This document shows, piece by piece, positions 8,915 to 16,065 of a stretch of DNA of 36,729 nucleotides. Under the pieces are notes generated by a model. The model was not told the origin of the DNA. It saw nothing but the letters and a program-made list of their open reading frames with translations, and did not search any database. The stretch comes from a virus. Position 1 is the stretch's first letter. Each line of letters begins with the position of its first letter. The stretch is from IMG/VR virus record IMGVR_UViG_3300030099_004221, positions 1-36,729 of that record, one strand, 5' to 3'. A program made the translations under genes and the position numbers.

Positions 8915-9663
8915 GAGTTTTAGATAAAGGACATGTTCAACTCGTAGATCACATGGGAAGTGACCTCACCGTATGTAACGCGGCTAGAGTTTCTTTCAAT
9001 AACGAAACTGAGTGGTGCGAGGATAAAGAGGCTGTAATCAGACTCGCTGAAACAGGATCAAAATACCACAGAGAAGATATTCTGGTGTTGTGTGAAAAAG
9101 ATAAGAAGTTGATTCGTTATCTCGCTCGACACAATCACTGGACCCCATTTGCACACCCACAGATCACTTTACGAATTAAGGCGCCGATTTCTATCCGAAC
9201 CCAGTTCTTTAAGCATAAGCAGGGTTTCGTTGAGAACGAAATTAGTCGTCGTTACGTTTCATTTGAACCTGAATTTTACTACCCCGAGTGGAGAGGCAAA
9301 CCCACTAATGGCGCGAAACAAGGTAGTGAAGACTTTGTTGGCATCGATTCCGAAACGGAAAAGGGTTACGAGAATGCAATCAGAGCCTGCATGTACACAT
9401 ACGGTCAACTTCTTGAGAATGGGGTCGCCCCTGAACAGGCTAGATTTGTCTTGCCCCAAGGGATGTATACTGAATGGTATTGGACAGGCAGCCTCGCAGC
9501 CTACGCAAGGTTCTACAGTCAGAGAATTGACGAACATGCACAGTGGGAAATACGACAATACGCAAGAGCAATTTCAAATCTAATCCAACCTCTTTTCCCT
9601 GAGTCGTGGAAAGAATTGACATACATAAATGATCCAGAGAAAAGCATTACGGAGAATACGTGA
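8911..9663 (+). CDS. thyX: FAD-dependent thymidylate synthase ThyX
   Basis: 250 aa; the start overlaps the previous stop (ATGA). ThyX makes dTMP from dUMP using methylene-tetrahydrofolate, FAD and NADPH. The diagnostic region is residues 101-115: KHK, then N109-E110-x-S112-x-R-Y. This corresponds to the family's RHR-x7-S motif but has Lys for the Arg residues and one extra residue. Other family-typical stretches are CNAARVSF, LARHNHWTPFAHPQITLRIKA and ARFVLPQGMYTEWYWTGSL. It lies directly before the B12-dependent ribonucleotide reductase, so the two would supply deoxynucleotides for replication. Confidence 0.95.
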   Translation: MRVLDKGHVQLVDHMGSDLTVCNAARVSFNNETEWCEDKEAVIRLAETGSKYHREDILVLCEKDKKLIRYLARHNHWTPFAHPQITLRIKAPISIRTQFFKHKQGFVENEISRRYVSFEPEFYYPEWRGKPTNGAKQGSEDFVGIDSETEKGYENAIRACMYTYGQLLENGVAPEQARFVLPQGMYTEWYWTGSLAAYARFYSQRIDEHAQWEIRQYARAISNLIQPLFPESWKELTYINDPEKSITENT

Positions 9664-11613
9664 ATGGGACTACCTAGTTTATATCAAGATTTTATACACC
9701 TCTCTCGATACTCTCGATGGTTAGATAAAGAAAACCGACGAGAAACTTGGGAGGAAACCGTGAAAAGGTATTTTGATTTTTTTACAGAACACCTTAGAGA
9801 AACATGTGATCACGAAGTAGATCCCGGTCTCCGCGAAGAATTAGAACGAGCTGTTGTGAATCTAGAGATCATGCCATCCATGAGGGCATTGATGACTTCT
9901 GGTGAAGCCCTTAGAAGGGACAATATCGCAGGGTATAATTGTTCCTACGTTAGTGCAAATAAGGTCAAGTCGTTTGATGAAATTCTGTACGTTCTTATGT
10001 GCGGAACTGGCGTTGGATTTTCTGTCGAACGCGAACTCATCAAAACCCTGCCGACGATAGCAGAGGAGTTTGAAGACAGTGATACGACAATTGTTGTACA
10101 GGATTCGAAGATGGGCTGGGCGAAAGCGTATAGAGAGCTCTTTAGCCTGCTCATTGGAGGTCAGGTTCCAAAATGGGACACAAGCAAAGTTCGCCCTGCG
10201 GGCGCAAGACTTAAAACTTTTGGAGGTCGGGCAAGTGGACCCGAACCGCTTGAAGACTTATTTAAATTCACCGTCGAAACTTTCCGACGAGCAAAGGGTA
10301 GAAAACTTACTTCTATCGAATGTCACGATATCATCTGCAAAATTGCAGAGATTGTGGTTGTCGGAGGCGTACGCCGGTCCGCATTGATTTCTCTTTCTTC
10401 TCTTACGGACGAACGTATGAGAGACGCAAAGAGTGGTGCCTGGTGGGAAGCAGACCCCCAGAGGGCTCTTGCTAATAACTCCGTAGCTTACAGAGAGAAG
10501 CCGGAGTCCGGTACTTTTATGGAAGAATGGTTATCTCTTTATAAGTCAAAGAGTGGTGAACGCGGTATCTTCAATCGTGATGCTTCCAAGAAGCAAATCG
10601 AAAAGGCGAACAAGTTCCGTCTGGACATTGACTCTAGTTATGTGACCAGAGACCCGGATCACGACTTCGGAACCAATCCATGTTCTGAAATTATTCTTCG
10701 TGACAAGGAATTCTGTAATCTGACAGAGGTCGTTGTTCGCAATAATGACACCGAAGAGAGTCTCAACCGAAAGGTACAACTCGCAACCATTCTAGGAACT
10801 TGGCAGTCTACTCTTGTAAACTTTCGTTACCTGTCGGGTGATTGGAGAAAGAACTGCGAGGAGGAGAGGCTTCTTGGAGTGTCCATGACAGGCATCATGG
10901 ATTCTAAGATTACCAGAGACATGAAGGGTCTGTCGGATAGACTGGAGGGTTTCAGAAGAACTGCTATTGTTACCAACAAGGAACATGCAGATCTTCTTGG
11001 TATTCCTCAGTCTGCCGCAATTACATGCGTGAAACCATCCGGGACAGTCTCTCAGTTGACCGATGCCGCTTCTGGTATTCATGCTAGACACAATGACTAT
11101 TACATCAGAACAGTTCGGGCAGACAACAAAGATCCTCTGTGCAAGTTCATGAAGGATAAAGGATTCCCGAACGAAGCTGATGTGATGAAACCAGATCATG
11201 TTACAGTATTTTCTTTCCCGGTGCAGTCCCCCAAGGGTTCTGTTACGAGAAACGATATGAGTGCGATAGAACAACTAGAACTCTGGTTGGTTTATCAGAG
11301 ACATTGGTGTGAACACAAACCAAGTGTTACCATCACCGTTAAAGAAGAAGAGTGGCCTATGGTGGGTGGTTGGGTTTACGATCACTTTGATGAGATTTCA
11401 GGTATCTCATTCCTGCCTCACAGTGACCACTCCTACAGACAGGCTCCATACCAAGATTCTACCAAGAGGGAGTTTACCGAGTTTTGCAAGAAACTGCCTC
11501 AGGAAGTTGATTGGTTGGAACTATCCAGTTATGAAAAGGAAGACAATACATCCGGAACCCAGACGATGGCTTGTTCCGGAAACTCATGTGAAATTGTTGA
11601 CTTGACAAACTGA
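9664..11613 (+). CDS. nrdJ: Adenosylcobalamin-dependent ribonucleoside-triphosphate reductase (monomeric class II)
   Basis: 649 aa, starting directly after the thyX stop with GGAG upstream. It reduces ribonucleoside triphosphates to dNTPs with a B12-generated thiyl radical. By order and motif it aligns with the Lactobacillus-type monomeric enzyme. C93 (YNCSY) and C351 (EFCNL) are the redox pair, C340 (TNPCSEI) the thiyl-radical cysteine, E342 the acid, and C637/C642 (ACSGNSC) the C-terminal swinging pair. Also present are VGFSVER, TFGGRASGPEPL, GGVRRSA, GVSMTGI and VKPSGTVSQL. All key residues are intact. It is shorter than the bacterial enzyme (about 740 aa). The host must supply or import cobalamin. 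Confidence 0.95.
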   Translation: MGLPSLYQDFIHLSRYSRWLDKENRRETWEETVKRYFDFFTEHLRETCDHEVDPGLREELERAVVNLEIMPSMRALMTSGEALRRDNIAGYNCSYVSANKVKSFDEILYVLMCGTGVGFSVERELIKTLPTIAEEFEDSDTTIVVQDSKMGWAKAYRELFSLLIGGQVPKWDTSKVRPAGARLKTFGGRASGPEPLEDLFKFTVETFRRAKGRKLTSIECHDIICKIAEIVVVGGVRRSALISLSSLTDERMRDAKSGAWWEADPQRALANNSVAYREKPESGTFMEEWLSLYKSKSGERGIFNRDASKKQIEKANKFRLDIDSSYVTRDPDHDFGTNPCSEIILRDKEFCNLTEVVVRNNDTEESLNRKVQLATILGTWQSTLVNFRYLSGDWRKNCEEERLLGVSMTGIMDSKITRDMKGLSDRLEGFRRTAIVTNKEHADLLGIPQSAAITCVKPSGTVSQLTDAASGIHARHNDYYIRTVRADNKDPLCKFMKDKGFPNEADVMKPDHVTVFSFPVQSPKGSVTRNDMSAIEQLELWLVYQRHWCEHKPSVTITVKEEEWPMVGGWVYDHFDEISGISFLPHSDHSYRQAPYQDSTKREFTEFCKKLPQEVDWLELSSYEKEDNTSGTQTMACSGNSCEIVDLTN

Positions 11614-11630
11614 TCAAATTAAAGTATAAT
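11602..11630 (+). promoter_or_regulatory. Perfect-consensus sigma70 promoter for the porin operon
   Basis: TTGACA (11602-11607), exactly 17 nt, TATAAT (11625-11630). The -35 box lies in the last codons of nrdJ. Expected transcript start is about 11637, leaving a roughly 56-nt leader before the first ATG at 11693. Confidence 0.9.
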
Positions 11631-11692
11631 ACATATTGTTCACATTCGGTTAGTCCGTCTGTGACTACAGTCTAAACATAAGGAGAAAAAAT

Positions 11693-11887
11693 ATGACTAA
11701 GACTGCAAACAATTGCTCCTATTTTGGGTGCGCTACCGATGTCGTCGGTAAAACTCTTACGAAGTTCGGCGTGTGCCGTTCTACTCTCATTACTCTCGCT
11801 CTTATTCCCTTCGCATGGGATGGCGTAATTTGGTTCCGCGATGCAATCGCAACTGTTTGGGATGCTGTCACCTCTTGGGGTGCCTGA
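11693..11887 (+). CDS. Small cysteine-containing membrane protein upstream of porin
   Basis: 64 aa with an AAGGAG ribosome-binding site. Three cysteines (C8, C13, C28) lie in the N-terminal half, followed by a hydrophobic segment (about residues 32-48, STLITLALIPFAWDGVIWF) and an amphipathic C-terminus rich in Trp. It is the first gene behind a perfect sigma70 promoter and is followed after 22 nt by the porin, so the two are co-transcribed. I do not recognise the family. It could be a small inner-membrane or superinfection-exclusion-type protein, but nothing in the sequence decides this. Confidence 0.65.
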   Translation: MTKTANNCSYFGCATDVVGKTLTKFGVCRSTLITLALIPFAWDGVIWFRDAIATVWDAVTSWGA

Positions 11888-11909
11888 GTAAATGTCAAGG
11901 AGAAAAGAC

Positions 11910-12971
11910 ATGAATTTACTTACTACTATTGTTGCTGCGTCAATCGCAAGTGGAACTTGCTACGCAGATACTAACGTGGAGTCAATGAGAGCTGCCGAGA
12001 CTAGGGAAATGATCCGCGAGGTTCTTGCCGAGTCTGCAACTCACACTTCACTTCGGGATGGGGTCCACAGAGACTTCACCTTTACTCCCACCGGATTTGT
12101 ACAGTTTCGATACCTGTACAACGACGGTGATGACCTAGATGTTCGTCAGGGATTCGACGTTCGTAAGGCCGCCTTTGGGTTCAAGGGTCGTCTGCAACTC
12201 GGTGACGGGTTCGCAAGCTACAAGTTTACCGCAGAGGTAGGTTCTAACACCGATTTCCGACTTCGTGACGCTTATATTCGTAACGACTTTGGATTTGCGA
12301 CTGTTAAAGTTGGACAGTTTAAGACTCAGTTTATGTCTGAGGTTAATGTTTCAACTCCAGACACTCTGATTGGCGATTACTCGATCGTCTCTTATACCTT
12401 TGGTCAGGGACGATCGCAGGGTGTGGAACTTTCGAAGGAACTTGGAGACTTCAACCTCTCCGGTGCCTACACCGATGGTTTCAACTCCGCTAATACTGAG
12501 GTTACGACCGACCACGACTATGGTTTTGTTGGTCGTCTCTCTTACGGTGGACTCGACTGGGTAGATCTCGGTGCTGCTATTGCATACAACGAGGCTGCCG
12601 ATATGGGTGTTACATCGTACACCTTTGATGCCACTTTCGACCTGAGTGATGATCTCACCAGTAGCGTTGGTTATGTTGCCCGAGATGGTGACGCTGACGG
12701 CTGGGGTGCGGTTGGACAGGTCGGTTATCGAGTTGCAACCAATTGTCAACTGTTTGGTATGTACGAGTACGGCAAGATCGACTCGGAAGTTCTGAACATT
12801 GCGACTGTTGGTGTCAACTATGACCTCTGCACGAATGTCCGATGGACCAACTCTGTTGGTTACTCTTTCGAGGGTGTCGGCGCTTCATGGGATGTCAACG
12901 ACACTGGTTGGTCGAACAACTCCGAGGACGGACAGTACCTCGTTCGATCCCAGATCACTTTTAGTTTCTGA
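11910..12971 (+). CDS. Outer-membrane porin (phosphate-selective porin O/P-like)
   Basis: 353 aa from the ATG at 11910, chosen because AAGGAG lies 7 nt upstream and a clean signal peptide follows (19 residues ending TCYA). An in-frame ATG at 11892 would add six charged residues before it. The mature part has alternating beta-strand patterns throughout (for example GFVQFRYLYNDG, AAFGFKGRLQL, ASYKFTAEVG, ATVKVGQFKTQF, GVELSKELGDFNLSGAYTDG) and ends in Phe (ITFSF), the outer-membrane protein insertion signature. The GxGRLQLG...FKFxAEVG...LRDAYI...VGQFKxxF pattern is that of the OprO/OprP-like family. This is a host-type gene with its own strong promoter inside a phage genome. It would be inserted in the host outer membrane during infection to change uptake, or possibly to alter receptor exposure. 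Confidence 0.85.
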   Translation: MNLLTTIVAASIASGTCYADTNVESMRAAETREMIREVLAESATHTSLRDGVHRDFTFTPTGFVQFRYLYNDGDDLDVRQGFDVRKAAFGFKGRLQLGDGFASYKFTAEVGSNTDFRLRDAYIRNDFGFATVKVGQFKTQFMSEVNVSTPDTLIGDYSIVSYTFGQGRSQGVELSKELGDFNLSGAYTDGFNSANTEVTTDHDYGFVGRLSYGGLDWVDLGAAIAYNEAADMGVTSYTFDATFDLSDDLTSSVGYVARDGDADGWGAVGQVGYRVATNCQLFGMYEYGKIDSEVLNIATVGVNYDLCTNVRWTNSVGYSFEGVGASWDVNDTGWSNNSEDGQYLVRSQITFSF

Positions 12972-12996
12972 TACAAACTAAAAGAACAATAAAGAA

Positions 12997-13027
12997 CCTC
13001 TCCCTAAATATGGGGAGAGGTTTTTTT
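12997..13027 (+). terminator. Intrinsic terminator after the porin
   Basis: CCTCTCCC / GGGAGAGG stem (12997-13004 with 13013-13020), 8-nt loop, then T7. It is 25 nt after the porin stop. The 3' arm (GGGGAGAGG) also serves as ribosome-binding site for the next gene, 7 nt before its ATG. The loop contains CCTAAATA, which resembles a degenerate late promoter element. Confidence 0.85.
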
Positions 13028-13441
13028 ATGTTTGGACATTGGGAAAACTTACCAGTAGACTTTGAACCAGATCGGTGGTTTGGTTTTGTTTACGAGATCA
13101 CCCACAAAGAGACAGGCAGAAAGTATATCGGCAAGAAACAATTACACTCGTATACACGAAAGAAAGTGACCGGCAGGAAGAACAGAAAACGTGTGGTAAA
13201 AGAATCTAAGTGGAGATCCTACACAGGATCCTGCGACGAACTCAATCGGGACATCGAGGAATATGGTATAGAGAACTTCAAGTTCGAGGTTCTGAAACTG
13301 TGCAAGAGTAGAGGAGAACTTACATTCTCTGAAGTCGAGTATCAGATTAAGAATGATGTTCTATCTGAGTCTATGGATAATGGTGACCGGGCCTACTACA
13401 ATTCTAATATCATGAATCGGTGGTTTGTTCAGGAGGACTAG
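13028..13441 (+). CDS. GIY-YIG nuclease-like protein
   Basis: 137 aa from ATG 13028. An in-frame ATG at 13010 falls inside the terminator hairpin and was not used. The N-terminal pattern GFVYEI...TGRKYIGKK (residues 19-37) fits the two strands of a GIY-YIG domain. It is followed by YTGSCDELNRDIEEYGIENFKF and a C-terminal E102-V-E104 that can supply the metal-binding Glu. Between them is a basic insert (RKKVTGRKNRKR). Such small proteins in T4-like phages are homing endonucleases or nucleases of unknown target. Its 3' end overlaps the convergent lipoprotein gene by 32 nt. Confidence 0.7.
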   Translation: MFGHWENLPVDFEPDRWFGFVYEITHKETGRKYIGKKQLHSYTRKKVTGRKNRKRVVKESKWRSYTGSCDELNRDIEEYGIENFKFEVLKLCKSRGELTFSEVEYQIKNDVLSESMDNGDRAYYNSNIMNRWFVQED

Positions 13442-13652
13442 GTTTGAACTCTCTCCAGGCGAATATAACCGATGCCACAATGAGAACGAACCAGATCATA
13501 TAAACCCACCAATGGGATCCGGAGGCCTCCACGATTTCGACTGGAGAACCAACCTGTTTGATTGGAGCCGAATCATTCTCGCCTAAAATCTTCTGGTTGC
13601 CTGCACATCCGACTAAACCTGCACAAAATAAAATCAATAATAACTTTTTCAT
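13410..13652 (-). CDS. Lipoprotein with C-terminal membrane segment (spanin candidate)
   Basis: 80 aa. It starts with a lipoprotein signal (MKKLLLILFCAGLVGC, lipobox LVGC with C16). A Trp/aromatic hydrophobic segment follows at about residues 48-66 (WWVYMIWFVLIVASVIFAW), then a short Pro-rich tail. The start overlaps the stop of the upstream holin-like gene (ATGA). A lipid anchor plus a transmembrane segment next to a 3-TM holin-like protein fits a lysis-cassette role (unimolecular spanin type), but the periplasmic part is short. An alternative is a small host-envelope modifier. Confidence 0.65.
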   Translation of the reverse strand: MKKLLLILFCAGLVGCAGNQKILGENDSAPIKQVGSPVEIVEASGSHWWVYMIWFVLIVASVIFAWREFKPSPPEQTTDS

Positions 13653-14101
13653 CTAGATTTCCCCGCAGCGGTTCCGAAGTAGAACCCCACAATTGTAACT
13701 AATATTTGCCTGTTCTCTGTAGTAAACAGGAACCCATGTATCGATTCGAACGAAACGTACTCATTAGTCCCGAACATTCCAAAAATGTCAAGGGGTGAGT
13801 TTCTCTTCTCTACTATTTCTACCACAGTTGGAATCTGGAAGAACGGTAGAATGAACGGAGCAATGATCGTTCCGAATAAGATACAGAGAACGATAATTCT
13901 ACGAACCACCTTACCCGCACTGATAGGAACTCTGTTCACCGCAGAGTCGGCCATTTCGTTTTCGGTTTTCATCATGGAGATGGTTCTCTCGAACCTCTCT
14001 TGTTCCATCTGTCTTTTTTCTGCTATGGACTTGAAGAAGAATCCGGTCAAACTGCCGCCTACTAATGATAAAAATTCTGTTGTTAAAAACGACTCCAACA
14101 T
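13649..14101 (-). CDS. Three-transmembrane holin-like protein
   Basis: 150 aa. Hydrophobic segments lie at about residues 7-24, 68-88 (IIVLCILFGTIIAPFILPFF) and 132-147, with a charged helical stretch (AEKRQMEQERFERTISMMKTENEM) after the first. This layout resembles 3-TM phage/GTA holins. AGGAGG is placed 7 nt before the ATG and is formed by the two terminal Arg codons of the upstream gene. It is followed by the lipoprotein through an ATGA overlap. A lysis function is inferred from topology and neighbour; no endolysin gene is visible in the window. Confidence 0.6.
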   Translation of the reverse strand: MLESFLTTEFLSLVGGSLTGFFFKSIAEKRQMEQERFERTISMMKTENEMADSAVNRVPISAGKVVRRIIVLCILFGTIIAPFILPFFQIPTVVEIVEKRNSPLDIFGMFGTNEYVSFESIHGFLFTTENRQILVTIVGFYFGTAAGKSR

Positions 14102-14104
14102 ATT

Positions 14105-14440
14105 TTACCTCCTGAACAGATAGGACATTTCCCCTGTTTTTTCGTTTTGGATTATAATGCTTTTTGCACCGGATCGTCTAATTTGGTCTTTGACGCCATC
14201 AGTGTTTTCTTGCTTGAGATACTTTGCGTATCTCTCATACTTCACTTTACCCATGATACACTTGTCATACTCTTCTTGACTTACTTTGAAGACTGGGTTA
14301 CCCATGAACTTGTCATCAGGTTTTCTTTTCTTTTTTCTGACTGGAGGAAAATCATCAGGCGGAGGATTTATTCCTGCGATGCCTGGTCCTGTGGAATTAA
14401 CCGCAGTTTCTTCTTCAATGAATTGGTTGAAGGTCTTCAT
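14105..14440 (-). CDS. Small protein with capsid-targeting-like N-terminus
   Basis: 111 aa. The N-terminus MKTFNQFIEE closely resembles the T4 internal-protein capsid-targeting sequence MKTYQEFIAE, with I-x-E at residues 8-10. The rest has a Pro/Gly linker, a basic patch (RKKKRKPDD), and a C-terminal half with FKVSQEEYDKCIMGKVKYERY. It overlaps the upstream gene by 26 nt, and its last two codons (AGG AGG) are the ribosome-binding site of the next gene. The enzymatic role is unknown; it is a candidate head-packaged protein. Confidence 0.7.
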   Translation of the reverse strand: MKTFNQFIEEETAVNSTGPGIAGINPPPDDFPPVRKKKRKPDDKFMGNPVFKVSQEEYDKCIMGKVKYERYAKYLKQENTDGVKDQIRRSGAKSIIIQNEKTGEMSYLFRR

Positions 14441-14951
14441 GGGTGAATACTCTTTCTTTTATCTTAAATATGGGGACACCTAGAATTATGTCCACCGGTT
14501 CCATATACTCTGATATAACTACTTTCCTACCGTCTAGGATGTACTCTCCGTCCTCCAAGACGGTCGGAAACTCGAAAGACTCCTCCAGACCCTCTAGATT
14601 TAAATCCTCTAGATGGTTTAGGAGTGCATTCTCGATGGTATCGGGAGAACACCCCATTTTCATACTGTGTTCTTTGAGGAAGTAAATTGCAGCTGCGAGT
14701 GAAGCTAGTTTAGTTTTACCGAACGGCAGTTTTTCTAGAACTCTTTTCATCTTCCAGACGAGGGTATAAAACACGGAAGGGTATGCTTTTTTCTCTTCGG
14801 ATGTTTTGAGAGTCTTTCTCTTCTTAAGAATCTGGCCCCGTTCATCGATGATGCCTAGTTTATAAGCGTCAGTCTTATCGAATGGAACAACAAGAAGTTG
14901 TATAAACTTATATGCGATGAAAATATCAAGTGCCGTTCCTGCGAGTGCCAT
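14415..14951 (-). CDS. Conserved phage protein of unknown function
   Basis: 178 aa. A hydrophobic N-terminus (ALAGTALDIFIAYKFIQLLVVPF) is followed by AYKLGIIDERG, a basic stretch (KKRKTLKTSEEKK), a helical region (FYTLVWKMKRVLEKLPFGKTKLASLAAAIYFLKE) and an acidic C-terminus. From memory, similar proteins occur in T4-like marine phages without known role. The start directly abuts the preceding gene's stop. Membrane association of the first 23 residues is possible. Confidence 0.72.
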   Translation of the reverse strand: MALAGTALDIFIAYKFIQLLVVPFDKTDAYKLGIIDERGQILKKRKTLKTSEEKKAYPSVFYTLVWKMKRVLEKLPFGKTKLASLAAAIYFLKEHSMKMGCSPDTIENALLNHLEDLNLEGLEESFEFPTVLEDGEYILDGRKVVISEYMEPVDIILGVPIFKIKERVFTHEDLQPIH

Positions 14952-15328
14952 CAGATTCCTCTCAAAGTTTCTGCAATCTTTTGATCCACCGGAATGTCCA
15001 CTAGATCAACCTCTGGTATCGTTTCTGGTAAGTAGTTAAGATATAATAAAAAAGTTTTCAGTGGTGAGTGTATTTCTTTCTCTAGTTTTAGGAAAAGTAA
15101 TCTCACCGAAATTTGTCCTAACACGTTGTGTAGTATTATTAAATGATTTAGTATCAACCTCTCTCGTAAAGATCCACTGTTTAAATATTTTTTAAACAAT
15201 CTTTTTAGGTACTTCACTCGATCTAAGTCTTCATGGAATTCTTCAATACCCTTGCATTGTGGGTTATCGTAGAATTTCATACAAACCATCATGTAGTTAT
15301 CATTATTAAGAGGTTCACCATAGATCAT
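14951..15328 (-). CDS. Conserved phage protein of unknown function
   Basis: 125 aa beginning MIYGEPLNNDNYMM. It is helical, with FHEDLDRVKYLKRLFKKYL and a hydrophobic core (RLILNHLIILHNVLG). From memory this sequence pattern recurs in T4-like marine phages as an uncharacterised small protein. It is tightly packed: the stop overlaps the next start and the gene follows the previous one without a gap. No catalytic motif is visible. Confidence 0.72.
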   Translation of the reverse strand: MIYGEPLNNDNYMMVCMKFYDNPQCKGIEEFHEDLDRVKYLKRLFKKYLNSGSLRERLILNHLIILHNVLGQISVRLLFLKLEKEIHSPLKTFLLYLNYLPETIPEVDLVDIPVDQKIAETLRGI

Positions 15329-15793
15329 TTATTCTGTCTCTGTTTCTCCACTGTCGGGAACAATCATAACTTCTGCTTTATGTAAACCATTGCCGACTTT
15401 ATTGAAGTTGACTTCTAGGTTTAAACCGTGTCCTAGTTTTTCTCTGATGTTGTCACTTCTGTGAAACTCATCGAAAGGTGTGTCTACGGTCTTACCAAAA
15501 GAACCACCCCACATTTTGAGAGCGTACGTGCCTTCACTTGCAGAGGCGACATCGAAGTCCAAACCAAACTTGTGAAGGTTTGTCTTAAGTTCTACGACGG
15601 CTTGTCTTTTGTCAAAGTATAGTTTTCTTGTGTAGTTCTGTAGGAAGTTGTTTATGACTTCGATACTTTCCGGGTCACCTAGTTCGTGAACCCCATATGA
15701 ACCAGACCCTACGTTTGGTTGGGTTGAACCATAATCGTACACAGCTTGAAGATCTTCGTCTAGTTTTTCTCTAATTTTATCGAACGATTTCAT
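15329..15793 (-). CDS. Unknown protein with MKSF N-terminus
   Basis: 154 aa. The N-terminus MKSFDKIREKLDED has the MKSF opening shared with several proteins in this window and an L-x-E at residues 11-13. The middle is mixed alpha/beta (IEVINNFLQNYTRKLYFDKRQAVVELK, YALKMWGGSFGKT) and the C-terminus is acidic. The start overlaps the upstream stop (ATGA). It may be a virion-associated or scaffold-region protein by context. Function not recognised. Confidence 0.7.
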   Translation of the reverse strand: MKSFDKIREKLDEDLQAVYDYGSTQPNVGSGSYGVHELGDPESIEVINNFLQNYTRKLYFDKRQAVVELKTNLHKFGLDFDVASASEGTYALKMWGGSFGKTVDTPFDEFHRSDNIREKLGHGLNLEVNFNKVGNGLHKAEVMIVPDSGETETE

Positions 15794-16065
15794 TTGTCTA
15801 TTCTTCCTTCCATTGAGTGTGTTGCAATATCATAAAAGGTTCCGGCTTGCTTGTTTGAATACATCACACCATCAGCCGCTGTGGTTAAGTGCTTAGAGAA
15901 GGTTGCGTTTCTATCTTCTAGAGTCTTTGCCTCTCTAGCTTCAATTCCGGCCTGAATCGCAGCAGATCGCATATGATCTGGTAACTCGGAACCGACGGCT
16001 TTGTGACTAGACATCATGTTCGAGATATCGTTCACTAAATTACTATATTTGTCATCTTTGAACAT
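15790..16065 (-). CDS. Small unknown protein
   Basis: 91 aa, mostly helical and polar (KYSNLVNDISNMMSSHKAVG, MRSAAIQAGIEAREAKTLED), with no recognisable motif. It overlaps the 3' end of the nucleotidyltransferase gene by 14 nt and is joined to the following gene by ATGA, so it belongs to the same operon. Confidence 0.68.
   Translation of the reverse strand: MFKDDKYSNLVNDISNMMSSHKAVGSELPDHMRSAAIQAGIEAREAKTLEDRNATFSKHLTTAADGVMYSNKQAGTFYDIATHSMEGRIDK

Noticed and set aside
11651-11667. Inverted repeat TAGTC/GACTA in the porin leader as a riboswitch or operator
   Set aside because: Only 5 bp with a 7-nt loop; too weak to claim.
13010-13027. Upstream ATG of the GIY-YIG gene
   Set aside because: It lies within the terminator loop and the residues MGRGFF come from the hairpin arm and T-run; ATG 13028 has a well-spaced ribosome-binding site.
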